A DNA stretch of 64,000 nucleotides from Ephemerocybe angulata (taxonomy: Eukaryota; Basidiomycota; Agaricomycetes; Agaricales; Psathyrellaceae), in NCBI GenBank assembly GCA_013368325.1, contig JAACJK010000061.1:641893-705892 (forward strand). Direction: 5' to 3'. Position 1 is the stretch's first letter, and each line of letters begins with the position of its first letter. A program made the translations under genes and the position numbers. Positions 32,171 through 44,019 of the stretch are shown piece by piece. The notes below the pieces were generated by a model. It made no database searches. It was given only the letters and a program-made list of their open reading frames with translations, and was not told the DNA's origin.

Positions 32171-35110
32171 GGATATCTTCTCCGATAACGGTATGTCCGT
32201 TTGAAATTGGGCTCTTAGGCTTGTGTGGATTGGCAGGCGGAGTGCTGTATCCTGGGCTGTCAGCCCGGGCGGTGCGCGGTTATGTCGACCGATCTCAATT
32301 TCACTTTCGTTGCTACCTTCGTTTCGTTTTGTCGATTATCGTCTTGGTGGGATTTTAGGCGTTCAGCTTCGTTGCTTCTCAATCGTTATGACTTCTTCCC
32401 ATGCTCGATGCTTCTTCGGCCGATATTGTGCGGACGGGTGTGCAGTTGCGTGGGATGTGCTTCGGCATCTGCTGCTAGCCATAGGGGACTCGGGAATCTG
32501 TTGTATGGATGATAAAATTATCTAAGGCAGGCCTTGTGTGCAGCTCGATATTTATCACTGCTATGAATAGACGTTGCTATCATGTCTGGAGCGCACCGTT
32601 CGACTCGATGTCACCATACCCACCCTGCCTTGCGCTCGCATCACATTAAATAAGCGCCCAGGGCACAATCCGGTAGTGTGCACATCATGGGGTCATTATG
32701 CGGCAATGCAGGTCTTGTGCGGGGGCCGCGAATGACTCCAAGGGGTGCGATAAACACGCCCAGAGTGCACAAAGATGATAGGGGGAAGCAGAAGCCTGTT
32801 TATTCGCACCCCCCGCATCTCCGCATTCGCCCTGCTCCATATGCGCTGCGCGCTTACTCGTCCTCCGTAAGTCCGTCGCAGCCAACGACTGCTCTCTATC
32901 CTGCGATTGTCCACCTTAGACTGTCATCCAAGCGGCCATTCATTAGTTCTCCTATGGGAGCGATGATATCATAACTTGCACGCGTTGTCGGGTTGGTCGA
33001 GAAACGAAGCCTCGACATCCCGCACGGATGGGCGGATCTCCTCGACACACACTACAGGTCCACTTAGAATTGAGCAGAACGTTTCGCCCAACATCAACAC
33101 GCCGCAAGTGCATCCCTAACCGTCTCCCCCACCCGTGAAAGCACTGAATGAGAAGCCCCGGAAAAGGTACTAATATTCGAGCAAGTACAACGCCGGCGGC
33201 AGTGTGAGCTTATGGCGAATAACCTACGAGTATCCAGCCGGGGAAGAACTTGAAGGTGTCGGTCGAGAGAGTGCTTCTCCTACGGTTGGGAGCACATCAG
33301 AGCTAAGAACATGCGATGACATCCGCGAGAGTCGGGGGCGCCTGTGAAGAGGTCAAATAGTATGATGCTGGATCATTCACAGGCGGTACATTGGTACAGT
33401 ACATGCGAGGAGCTGAGATGCACCTCGCTTTGATATAGGACGCGCAGCAGTCATTCTGAAATAAATCGCCATACTCCGCAGGCCGAAGAAGCGTTCAAAC
33501 CCTCCGATATAGCCCAATCCCAAGCGGATCCAACCACCTCATGCCTCGAAGTCGTTATCCCCCTCGTCCATTCGTCGAGGTGCTTCCCAAACTCTACGAG
33601 CACTGCCCATGTCTAGAAACCATCGACCATAGAAAAATCAGCCATGTCCGAAAATGCGAGACTTTCCTTTAAAGATATAGCCTCCTTTAGTGCATCGGGG
33701 GTCCAAGGAACACAGCGGCACCACGCAAAAGTAAGAAACGAGGATGCCAACTCAGAACACATGCCCCTCCCCATGTATTCCACATCTCGAGGCTCGACGC
33801 GTCTAGTCTAGGTTGACCTAATGATAAATAATTATACTGGGAAAGATAAACGAGAGACCGTTTACGTGAGCCATAAAGAGACTGAGCAAATGAAGGACGC
33901 GCTTACCAGCGTGAGCCGAATACTTCGCGTACAGAAGCCACGAGTTTGTTCCGATACGACATGTGTTGGACATATGGACAATAGTCATACAATCCAAACA
34001 CTGGGGGAGCGCATCTACACCAATGTAGCACTTTCTCCTCTGAATTGTCGGCGGGGAACCGACTCATTTTCGAGGATATCTGGTCGAGGCGTGACGGTCG
34101 GTATATGGAAAATCGCCGCAGGCAATCCAATTAAAACCCCACGAAAGTCAGAAGTCTGTACAAATCCAGGTCAACTCTAATCGGAGTCGCACTGTGCACT
34201 CCTCTGCAAGGCGGGTGCCATCTGGTTGGGTGGGATTGCGTGTTGCTCTGATGGAACGTCCTGGGATATTGCGAGCGCCTGAGGATGGTCACTGACGCCA
34301 AGCCCGACGACCACGGTAGGGCTGTGTAACTAATTAGGAGGGCCGGTTAATAACATTGGTTCTTATTCTTAGGTTACTTACATCTCAGGTTTCAGCCTTT
34401 GAATACCAATTACTTACCCGTTATTTACACGCGAGGTAAGACTTTGTATAAATCAATTGTTTACAATGTACATTAAAGCATTTGATGTAGATAATGGTAA
34501 ACAGAAGCTCAGTCCGTCGCACATCGCTCCTCGTCACTCTCCGCCACTCTCCAGCCATCCTCGCTATCGATCGAGGTCTTCTGGGTCCACCGAAAAGTTG
34601 AGTAGGCTACCGTATTTTGACTCGGTCGCACTTTTCTCGGGGAGTTTCAGAGATATAGCTGAAACTTGGCGAAGAGGGACACAATGTCATCACGGGTCAG
34701 GGACTCTGGTTCAGGGTATGCCATGAGTAATGACTTTCAGGGATTGAATAGAACAGAGAGAGCCGTCGGGCGTCGGAAGTTGGAACGGCGAGTCGAGAAA
34801 ATCTTGCCGCCAGGAGATCAGTGATTGCGCGCCTAGATGTTATCTAATCTGCTAACCATATCCCAACCATATCCCCTGGACTCCATCTACACTGTCAGAA
34901 TGGGCTCAAGAGTCGCTTTTGCGAGTTTAGAAATCCCGGGTGTAATCTTCGAAGATTTTACATTTAGATACACCCCCATACCCTCTCCCCCTGGTCTGTA
35001 AATAACAGGTTAATAACGGTTAATAACATATAATTAATTACAATGTATATAAACAGGGCATTATTTGCATAGCCCTAGTTCTTGAATCTTGTCACCGTTC
35101 CACGACGACC
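32171..35110. other. No supported gene; possible LRR trace and repeat-bounded segment
   Basis: Open frames up to 119 codons (33821-34180 plus) are unrecognised. Near 33570-33630 plus, FVEVLPKLYEHCPCLETID looks like an LRR/F-box fragment in isolation. 34343-34475 and 35012-35060 share 'ggttaataac' and 'ttacaatgta' motifs. 34649-34673 holds a hairpin 'agtttcag' / 'ctgaaact'. An AT-rich tract lies at 34990-35065. Confidence 0.35.
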
Positions 35111-35117
35111 ACGACCG

Positions 35118-37330
35118 ATGCCCGCCAGAGCGCCGCCGTTCTCGACGCCCGCCGACGTCAGCGCCCAAGAACCAGCAGCGATGGCGCTGCCCTACCCCGT
35201 CCTTTACATAGATCTCCTCAACGACCGCTTTGTCCGCAAACACATCGATGGGCAGCACATCAAGATTGGCCGTCAAACGAACTAAAAACGGCCCCGGGCC
35301 AGCGAAACGGATACTTTGACAGCAAGGTACTGATTCGGTAGCACGCTGAAGTATGGGAGGAGGGCGGGAAGGTGAGTTTGGTCAATCGAACGACGGCGGG
35401 GTGGGTGCTGACGATGACCAGATCTAAATCAAGGATGTGACGAGTTTGAACGGGACGTGGAGGCTGAGCTCAACACCTTAACGGGTGCGATGAGCGAGAT
35501 CTACGATACTTTGACCGGGAGATTGGTGAGTCGATTCGTAATTGGGGAGTATCATCGCTAACTCTCGTTAAAGACTAATCTCCCTTCGCACCCCTCCGTC
35601 CTTCCGCCTGTGCGACCGGCGCAGGAGGTTTCACCGTCGCCTCCAGCCACTTCGCCTCCCGACCAGCCATTTCCCCTCCCGACCAGCCACCTCTCCCTGC
35701 AGAAACGGGTGTCATCGTTGAGCTGCAGGCGCAGCTCCGCGATACGCGCAGTCGTACCTCGCCGGTCAGGTCGACAACATCCGAGTGCTCGAGGCGGTCC
35801 TCGCACCCCAAGAGGCGACGAAGAGGGTGGTAAAGACGTTACAGGAGATGATCGAGTCGAGGCCGAGGGAGCTGGAGGAGCCGAAGGGGGGTTTCGAGGA
35901 CGACGACGATGTTGCGAGGAGTGTCAGCACCATCGTCAAACCGTTCTCCCGCACGGGCTGGAGTCGGTGGAGGAGAAGGACGAAAGCGAGGAGGTGGATG
36001 TGGAGAAGGAAATGGAGGATCGGGATCGTCGCGAGGCGGAGGCGGAGGAGGCGAGGCGCGAGGAGTTGGAGCGACGAAACGAAACCGACCCCGGACGACC
36101 CATACACCCGAACCCCTCGCCACCCCATCATCGTCGTCGAACCTCTGCGCGCCGTCGCCGCTTTCGCAGAACCCGACGGGCGTCGGAGGAGATCCAGGAG
36201 CAGATCGTGCAGCTCACCGCGCAAGTGAGTGCGGTCGTTGCGCTGACGAGCAGGCTCGGGGCGCAGCATACCGCCGCGCAGAGCACGATCAGAGCGTTGG
36301 AGAGGAAGGTGGAGCAGCTTGAGAGTCTGCTCCGAGCGTTGGTCGCTCCCGCGCCTGCACCGGTGCCTGAGCCCACGCCCGTCGAAGAGGAGAAGGAGGT
36401 TGTGAAGGAGGAGGCGGAGGAGGAGAGGGGCGAGTCGAAGGAGTCGTTGTCGGAGAGGATTACGGAGTGGATGAAAACGTCGAGGTCAAGTGGAATAACG
36501 TGCAGGAGGAATGGAACCTGGAGCGCGAGGAGCTGGGGCGGGCGAGGGAGCAGTGGGAGAGGCGTGTCGCGAGCCTCGGGCAGGGGCAGCAGGGTACGGG
36601 GAGCGGGTTCTCAACGAATATGCGGGGGTTATGGGGGGCGGGTCGGGAATGGGGATGTTGTGAAGCATAATGGGCTCGTTACGCCGCCGAGTCCGAGGAG
36701 TCAGAGTGGAGATTCGGGGAGGTATCGGAGGAGGGTGAGGAGGCGGAATACTGCGGCTGCTGCGAAGAAGGAGGAGTCGGCGAGTGCGAGTGATGGGGAG
36801 AGTGGGGATACGGATGAGGAGGAGGGGGCGGAGAGGAGTCTGGGGAGCACGGGTTTGGCGACGAGTGCGTGTTCGAGCTTTGGGGTTTCGACTGGTGAGT
36901 CTATTGAGTTTTGGTTTCGACCGCGTTCGAGGTGGAGACCATATTCTCGTCGAGTGATTGCTAACGTTCCTCATCGCATTCTAGGCGCATCGGCACTTGC
37001 GAACGCGACGGCTGACACGGCGGAGGACCTGAAGGAGAAGGTGATTCCCACTACACCAGAGGCGAGTGTGTATCAAGATAAGTTGACGACGCTCTCGAAG
37101 GCCGTCGTCGAGCACGATGCGGAGGTTGTGAAGGAGGAACCGCATGAGGGCGTGAGCGGGAAGGCTGTGAGCGATCGTGAACGGGTATGTCTTCGCTTCT
37201 TTTCCTCGAGCTTGTTGATACTAATGATTCGTCAGAACATAATTCACGTACAAACGGCTGTCGGTGTATTACTACTGAGCGTCGCAGCTGCTTATTGGGT
37301 TCGTGGTTGCTGTCCCCTTGGTATTACTCC
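35118..37330 (+). pseudogene. FHA domain / coiled-coil / tail-anchor protein pseudogene (SLMAP/Far9-10-like)
   Basis: From ATG at 35118: a Pro/Ala leader, then ALPYPVLYIDLLNDRFVRKHI and GQHIKIGRQTN, the start of an FHA phosphopeptide-binding domain. The frame shifts at 'cgaactaaaaacg', continues KTAPGQRNGYFDSKVLIR, then TAG where FHA domains have the Gln/Arg before HAEVW; after an intron, IKDVTSLNGTW follows a TAA. Downstream come heptad-rich stretches (EIQEQIVQLTAQVSAVVALTS, ALERKVEQLESLL, KWNNVQEEWNLEREELGRAR) in at least two frames, an acidic/Ser region, and a hydrophobic VQTAVGVLLLSVAAAYW segment near 37250-37310. FHA plus coiled coil plus C-terminal membrane anchor is the layout of fungal SLMAP orthologues of the STRIPAK complex. 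Several stops and shifts make it nonfunctional. A 703-codon open frame over the coiled-coil part is mostly out of frame. Confidence 0.6.
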
Positions 37331-39340
37331 TTCGTACTTGTCTCGCTTCTCCCCTCTTCGTCGAGTGGGTCGACTTCGGGCGCTCGGTACGCGTAGTACA
37401 TGCGACCGTGTGCGCAAGTCTCGTCGACTTTCCCGGCGAGGTCAAACTCCCGGATCCTCCTTAGTTGGAGGGTTCATACTATATCCTTTGCGTCCCCCGC
37501 GGACGTCTCCCTACCCACTCTCCCTCATCATCACAGGTTCCGTCTGTCCATACTCCTCATTGTCATCATCATACCCCCTTCGTCATCGAGCCTTGACTTT
37601 CGACGGCGTCGCATGTGCTAAACATAGCTCTGGTAATCGTTCAATTCTCTGCATACAACAAACACCCTATGTTGACGTCCCTCCCCCGGCATCCGATATC
37701 AATCCTCGTAATGAGCGCTAGGTTTGCTTTCTTTCTTTGTTTTCTCGGTTCGCTAGGTGTATTCGGTTTGGTTAACACTCTCGATTGATTCCCTCTCTGT
37801 TCTCTACTCAAAAGGGTATGTGTGTATGCTTCACGCTTCCATCCTTCGTCTACCTGCGAGTTTGACGGACCATGAGGGGTCCGTGCGCGCCCTCGAAGTG
37901 CGCCGCATATCAGGCGAAGTGTCGAGGGGGGCGGGGCGGCGTTGAGTCGGGCCGGTTAAGGTGGGGCGGAGGGTTGTGAGGGAGTGCGTGAGGAGGAGGG
38001 CGAGCCCACCGCCATTGTGCGGCGACGATCGGTGTAGGGAGGAAAGGTGTGTGGGAAGCCGTGTTCGATGGGATTTGAGTGTGGGGTTACGTCCGCGGCC
38101 GTCGGGCTTGGCTTCGGCGACGATTCTTACTTGGCGTCAGGCTTGGGGCCTGCTTCAAGCAGTCACTGTCATCGGCGTAGCCTGGCCTCAAACGACTTTC
38201 ATATTAGATGGGTGGTCGTGGTTGGTACATGGAGACGAGCGACCGACGAGGGATCGTTGAATGACCAACTATCTACCCCGGTGGATTTTCCAAGGATCTG
38301 GAGCTGCAGGACCTAAGTATGTACGACCTCACGCTGCATCCATAGTATTCATACTCGAAAGCTCCTGGCATCATTTAGTTAACATTGTCTTACTCAAGCT
38401 CGAGTCTCGAGATGTCTGAGCCGTCGGATATCATCCGCGGTACGATCATACCCCCCATCTCCTTCCTACGAACCTGAACATTCACCATGTATATGCCCAT
38501 AGTACTAATTATACACACAGGAAGAGTGCCCGAGTAATTACGGGTGCCTTGGAGAAAGACGTTAATGTACGGTGGTGCAACTAGGACGGATACTCCAATG
38601 GCACCGCCGTGTCGATTCCCGCACGTCTCATTTTACCAAGACAATATACAAGCATGTCCACTTCACCTAGTCCTACCCTCGATATCCCACTCACATCTCC
38701 TCGAGATCTTTCTCTTATCAATATACCGTATCGAGACCCAATAACCGTTTGTAGCCGCACTGTGCGTAGGCCTAAGATCATATGCCGTCCAACCGCCACC
38801 CATCACCCTGGGTATGAGCACACAACCTCCGGCAGCCTACAATAATAGCCTGTGAATCATGGGATTGATGCTTGTGCACGTGAATTCCCACAAACTGACA
38901 ACGTTCGTGCGTGGCATTGTATCTTGTTGGTACCTTGACCATCTACCCCCATCATCTTCGTCTACATCATGCCAGGTATCATCGACTATGGGGGTCTGCA
39001 CCCCGAACTGGGAAACATACGTTCACAGGATCCACCCACAATTGAGGACTTTGCAACGGCCCTTATAATTGAGCACACGGCAACGTCTGCAATTGTAGCA
39101 GCGGGTAATTGGTCCTTGTGTATCAGCAACCGTGCACTTCATTGACGCCCTTTACTACCAGGCCGCCAATCAAGTGCAACTCAGAAGGAGGAAGCTTTGA
39201 AATGCTTCAAGTTCAAGCAAAGTGTCGTGAAGTCTCTGATTGACGATGGGGTTGGAAATGCGGATGTTGGTACGTCTCTATCGATTACCGCTTTTGCAGA
39301 ATTGCCTTGACGAAGCATAGATCAACGTCCCGCTTGGGCG
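37331..39340. other. No supported gene
   Basis: Scattered open frames below 100 codons. A possible start with splice signals exists at 38411 (MSEPSDIIR then a GTACGA...ACACAG intron) but the joined frame stops after a few codons. Confidence 0.35.
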
Positions 39341-39346
39341 ACTGCC

Positions 39347-40567
39347 ATGATGGAGACCCAGCTTCCCAACGACATCTTGCTATACATCGCGCAGCTGCGA
39401 TGTTCACATCCGGAATATTACGACTGTAATCCCATGGACACTGCCCATCCCCTCGATGTTCCGCCTTACTCCTATCCTGAAGATTTGTGCGCTCGAGAGC
39501 TACTCCTCGCCTCATCCACACTCTACTCGCTTACGTCCATATACTCATGGGAATGTCTCTTGGTTGATTCTGTCCGTGCGCTACCTTCGATTCAGGAGGC
39601 CGTCGACCGAGAGACGTTGTATCCAGGCGAGGCGCGACTTCCGCGAGACATCATTCGGTGTCTCGATTTATCATTCAACCTGAAGTTCACAGCGAATGAG
39701 CTGTACCGCTTCGTTAGAGCTCTCCCAAATCTCGACATGCTCGTCTTCTCTCATTCAATGCCCACTATGCTGTCATTCTGCCAGCCTAGGCATTTGGATC
39801 AGTTCGCACTGCCGCGGCCTCTCCCGTCACCATTTCCTTCCTCATTGCGAGCCGTTCTCTTCGCCAGCACGCTTTATGGTATCACGATGGAGGATCTCAC
39901 CCTTCTCTCGTTGATGGTTCCAGGCCTCGAGCGCCTACAAGTCGCGAAATTCATCGCGCCGGAGAATACGTCTGCCTATCATTATAACCCCTCTTACTTC
40001 TTCACTTCCTTGAAGTGGTTGGCAATCGGAGGGTTCGAGAGGTCCGCCATTCACACTGACGATGACTCGTCTATATCCCTTGCAGTCTTACTCGACATGA
40101 TTTCCGCTGGGTCTGGCCTGGTATCCCTTCGGCGGCTGGATATCCTCGCCGATATCCAGTTTCCTGAACGGTTCCTCGATGCGCACGCATCTTCGATCAC
40201 CTGCGTGTCCATCTCCGGAGCTCACCACGAATGTTTAACACTCAACAATACCTTCACCCGATTCAATGCCCTCCATCACCTCATTATTCTCGCCGGTCCG
40301 ACGCTCAGTCCCTTGCCCCGTTCTCATAACGGCAGTCTCTCGCGCATTTCGGTTGTCCGACCCCGATCTCCACTAAATCTCCTCATGTCCGATGCCGAAG
40401 TCGTCACCCTGATGCATGAAGTTATTACTGATATAATCGCTTTGTCTGCATTATGCCCTTCTCTCACACAAGTCCACTTCGTACCTCCCCATCGTCCTCT
40501 CCCAGCCGATTGGTTAAACCGTCAGCAACATAGAATACTACCAACCCAAATCTCACTTTCCTTGTAG
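39347..40567 (+). CDS. F-box/LRR-like protein, single open exon
   Basis: 406 codons with two adjacent ATGs (39347, 39350). The N-terminus METQLPNDILLYIAQL fits the first helices of an F-box (LPxDILxxI), followed by LLLASSTLYSLTSIYSWECLLV, as in the divergent F-box-like proteins abundant in Agaricomycetes. The remainder shows irregular leucine-rich segments (LPNLDMLVFSHS, LMVPGLERLQVAKF, SLKWLAIGGF, SLRRLDILADI, NALHHLIILAG, LCPSLTQVHFVPP). Such proteins are substrate-recognition adaptors of SCF ubiquitin ligases, though none of this subfamily's targets can be inferred. No frameshift or stop, and it ends SLSL-stop. A paralogue follows 128 bp downstream on the same strand, a tandem duplication. 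Confidence 0.7.
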   Translation: MMETQLPNDILLYIAQLRCSHPEYYDCNPMDTAHPLDVPPYSYPEDLCARELLLASSTLYSLTSIYSWECLLVDSVRALPSIQEAVDRETLYPGEARLPRDIIRCLDLSFNLKFTANELYRFVRALPNLDMLVFSHSMPTMLSFCQPRHLDQFALPRPLPSPFPSSLRAVLFASTLYGITMEDLTLLSLMVPGLERLQVAKFIAPENTSAYHYNPSYFFTSLKWLAIGGFERSAIHTDDDSSISLAVLLDMISAGSGLVSLRRLDILADIQFPERFLDAHASSITCVSISGAHHECLTLNNTFTRFNALHHLIILAGPTLSPLPRSHNGSLSRISVVRPRSPLNLLMSDAEVVTLMHEVITDIIALSALCPSLTQVHFVPPHRPLPADWLNRQQHRILPTQISLSL

Positions 40568-40694
40568 ACAATCCTTTTTTGTAGCCTTAGACCAGTGTGT
40601 AATTGGAAAACCGCCGACCTTCGTTTTGTCCATCATGGCTTCTTTTACCGTTTTCTTCTTACATCAACAGTCTACTGTCTCCCTGAGTGTTGTC

Positions 40695-41348
40695 ATGCCT
40701 TCCATTCCTTTCGAAATCATTAGGTATAATTCATGTCGCAATACGATGTTCACAATAGCTGATATTTGGCATATTTACAGGCATATCGGGGCCTTCTCCA
40801 GTGCTGTATCGCCCTACTACACCTACAATGACATCAAGAGCTATCCTCCCTTAGATGCTCCCGCCTTTCCGCCAAACCACTACACCTCCTTCGAACCTCA
40901 GCTTCTACGGGTGTCTTCCTCCTTCTACTCGCTCCTAATGGATCTTGTCTGTCGATGTGTTCGAATCCGCCAGGAAGAAGATCTCATTGTAATCAGTCTA
41001 GCCTTGCGACTGTCAGCCGCACGGGATTGGACACTCCCCGGGGAACACCATCGCCCCGCAGAATGTGTGCGGTGCTTGGATTACAGCCCTCAGGTCCTTC
41101 GGTGGCAACCTCCCTGGCTCGTGCTGTCTCTTCTACTTCCTGTGTTAAGAAATCTCCAACTTCTCATATTCACCCAGTACACTGGCCCTTTCCTCTCCTT
41201 CGATGCGTACGATGCCTCGACTTCGCCTCCATGTGCTCCGCCACTTAGTACTAGTCTCTCCTCCTCACCGTATTCCGGCGTATACTGCGTAGGTCTACAG
41301 CGTATCGTATACATCGCTGCGGTTCAGCTACGGAGAAGAAAGCTTTAG
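40695..41348 (+). CDS. F-box/LRR-like paralogue, truncated, one intron
   Basis: Paralogue of the gene at 39347. ATG at 40695 gives MPSIPFEIIR; a 57-nt intron (40724-40780, GTATAA...TTACAG) joins to HIGAFSSAVSPYYTYNDIK. The intron is a multiple of three and has no stop, so retention would also be readable. Shared marks with the neighbour: Pro-rich YPPLDAPAFPP, LLRVSSSFYSLLMDL, and ECVRCLDYSP before LLLPVLRNLQLLIFTQYTGPF. It ends after about 198 residues, roughly half the neighbour's length, with a short unrelated-looking tail. Either a 3'-truncated pseudogene or a shortened functional variant. Confidence 0.6.
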   Translation: MPSIPFEIIRYNSCRNTMFTIADIWHIYRHIGAFSSAVSPYYTYNDIKSYPPLDAPAFPPNHYTSFEPQLLRVSSSFYSLLMDLVCRCVRIRQEEDLIVISLALRLSAARDWTLPGEHHRPAECVRCLDYSPQVLRWQPPWLVLSLLLPVLRNLQLLIFTQYTGPFLSFDAYDASTSPPCAPPLSTSLSSSPYSGVYCVGLQRIVYIAAVQLRRRKL

Positions 41349-44015
41349 GTAGTTCAGAGTAGTTGGTTTATTCCGGACATCGCTTCGGTACCCTCGACCA
41401 TCCCATCCAAGCTCAGAGAGACTGGTATTTAATAGGTGAATGTGCGAGCGTGGTGAGTTTTCGAATGTGCTAAGCTACACGGGCGACGGAGTCGTGGTGA
41501 CAATACTTATCTCACTATAGGTTCAGGACTTTGCTGCATGTTTTCTGGCGGGGTGGTGGGTTGTAGAATCCCGCACCCAAGAGTATGCATGCAAAGTGTC
41601 CTCGTTCGCCGGCAGCGGGTGTCTGCTGTTGCTTGGTCTACGTGTGTGCGTACGTCCAACCGAGCGAATGTTCAGGAGCCGCGCAGTATCCCCATTTCTG
41701 TTTGTATTGGGAGGGTCTAGCGATGTGGTGAACGGGATAAGTAACCAAGTCCGTCACCTTGGCTAAGTTGACACCTGGCTCGATTGGTTGCGACGGGAAT
41801 TAGCATAGCAATAGCGCTAGCTCAGTCTGCAGCGACTTGCGTCGAAAAGAGCTGGGCCGAGAAGCTGAGGAAGGCCATGGAATATTAGCACCACAGCAGA
41901 GCAGTGTACACACGCTCAAGCAACTGGCGCGGCCCCGTTCCGTTCGGAGGGCTGCGTGTGACCCTTCCTTTTGACCCACCCAGGATTGTATCTCTGAGTT
42001 GCGCTGAACACCTCTCAATCATACGTATATCATCTATCTATTGCTTGCTTTCGACACAGTAGAACCGCCGATCTCGGTGGGTGCGCGCTGAGATCCCCCC
42101 CTTCCCCTCGGCGCTAAGTCCAACAGCCAGCGTAATGCGTGATTGATGCGGACGCATCAGTCCCACTCCGTTTCCCTTTCGTTTTATATCCCCACACCCT
42201 CTCTTCTCATCCCCCACATTCCTTTCTTCCCTTTCCCCACACTCTTTCCCTCTCCTGTCGTCGTTGGAAAGTGCTCGTCGTCGATGACAACGCTTAGTAA
42301 GTCATACTCCTCGCTCTGGCTGCATTCCTTTCGCTTACTCCATCATTGACTTCGACTTCGACGGCCATCGTTACCCCGAGCTGCACTCAGCATGGTCTCC
42401 GGGGGTGACTCGACTTTCTCACCTTCATTCATCCCTCACTCACCAGACACATCGACTGGCGCGCTCACCCCAGAGCCAGTACTTCAAAAAGGTGAGCATC
42501 CCATTCAGACTTCCACATTAAAACGTACTCACCGCTCTCGCACTTCCCGACCACCTCCGGCGCGCCAGCATCCCACCGCCGCCAACACTTCACCCGCCTA
42601 TCATCCGACATCGCGTCCATCGACAGTCGTCGACGCTGCACTCGAGGCCTTTTCGTCGGCATGGCTTGCACCGTAAAGCTGAGTACGAATTGCATTTGTT
42701 TCCTTCATCACTGACTCACTCTATCATAGCTTGCTCCATGTCGTCGAGAATAATGGATGGAGGTCGCCGTTTAGAGTGGCTGAAGGTCCGTTTGTCGACT
42801 TTTCTTCGCCTCTGTTTGTCTGCTAACACCCTTCTACATGTCGCGAGCCCATACTTCGACGTCGAGACCTGGGCGTCCCTTGCTGCCCACCTACGAGCAC
42901 ATCCCGTCCTCGCTGTGCTCCGCCAGTTTTGACGTGCAAGTAAGTTCTTGCGCCCCGTCGTTTCGGATCTTCGCTGCCTGGATATTGTTCCAGCTCGTCC
43001 GAATATCGTTGCGCAGTCAATACCCGCAATGGGTAAGTCCCGCCACGTCTCTCTCGCACTCCGTTACTCACGTAACTTCTCTTTAGTCTTGTTTCGTCGC
43101 AGGGTGGCATTCTTGGGAATAAAATAGATTGATAGACTACAATTACTTATTTACATACCTAGTAGTCTAGAGCGGTAGTTAGGTGAGTAAGTATCTGAAT
43201 CCGTAAGTCGGGAAGGTACATACAGAAAATCTGGCATTGCCGCCGCGGATGTGGGCGAGGTTACGACGATTTTCGGCTCTTCCAGGACACGCCGAAAGTC
43301 AAGCTTGACTTGCGCGAAATCATCTCAGACGAAATCGTGCGCTTGAGACCTGCAAATCCCATGGATGACGGACGCCACGCGTGATTCCTCCGGGATTCAA
43401 CGTGTCTGTGGATGTCGGTCATATCATCCCGTACATGCAGAGATAGAAAGAAGCAGGGTGTGTGCGTCTGCCATTTTGGACTTGGCGCCTACATACGCCA
43501 GATCGCGGCATTAGACATGCGTGCGGTGCGGCCTCTGTCGCTTGCTTGCTGGTAGGTATGTGTGGGTGCTCCGATTGTGAGGTTGTATGTACGGTATACT
43601 CCTTTTGACATAATATATCATGTTTCATTTGAATTGCGGTCGAGTTATGCATAGTACTGTGTGTATTGCCTTTTGTAAGACAAGCTCGGAGAAAGTTGGA
43701 GTTGTGAGTTCGAGGCCAACTGAGCATACCTCCTGCGGTGTACCCGTTCATCCAGATGCGGTTGAATTTAGAGTAGCGCGAAGCTGATTCGCGAGAAGCA
43801 AATATTGCACAAAGGCTCGACTCTGGCGAATTGGGATGATTCGTGCGTCTATTATTGTGAAGATCCCAGAACGATGTTAGTAAGTAGAGTATTCTATGGG
43901 GAGTATTTACAGCTAATAATCCTGACAATTCGAAACGTGAATGTCTATAACTCAGAGAGCTCAGTCTGATGGATACGAAAACTCGCCTTTTGAGCAGTTG
44001 TGTCTCAGCTTCTAC
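41349..44015. other. Mostly noncoding; possible unrecognised spliced gene at 42392-42700
   Basis: From ATG 42392 the frame MVSGGDSTFSPSFIPHSPDT runs to a GTGAGC donor near 42491, and an acceptor at about 42567 joins in frame to IPPPPTLHPPIIRHRVHRQ. It may be a real Pro/Ser-rich gene, but no family is recognised and the 3' part is unclear. A 201-codon minus-strand frame at 43419-44024 overlaps the Y-type end motif and is unrecognised. A minus-strand copy of the 'ctctgcatg-cgggatgat' motif of block Y lies near 43405-43445. Confidence 0.3.
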
Positions 44016-44019
44016 CCGG

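Noticed and set aside
35610..37721. A single 703-residue protein
   Set aside because: The long frame is largely out of frame with the heptad-bearing coiled-coil segments and with the FHA exons. It is open because of GC-rich, Arg-biased composition; the real remnant uses several frames.
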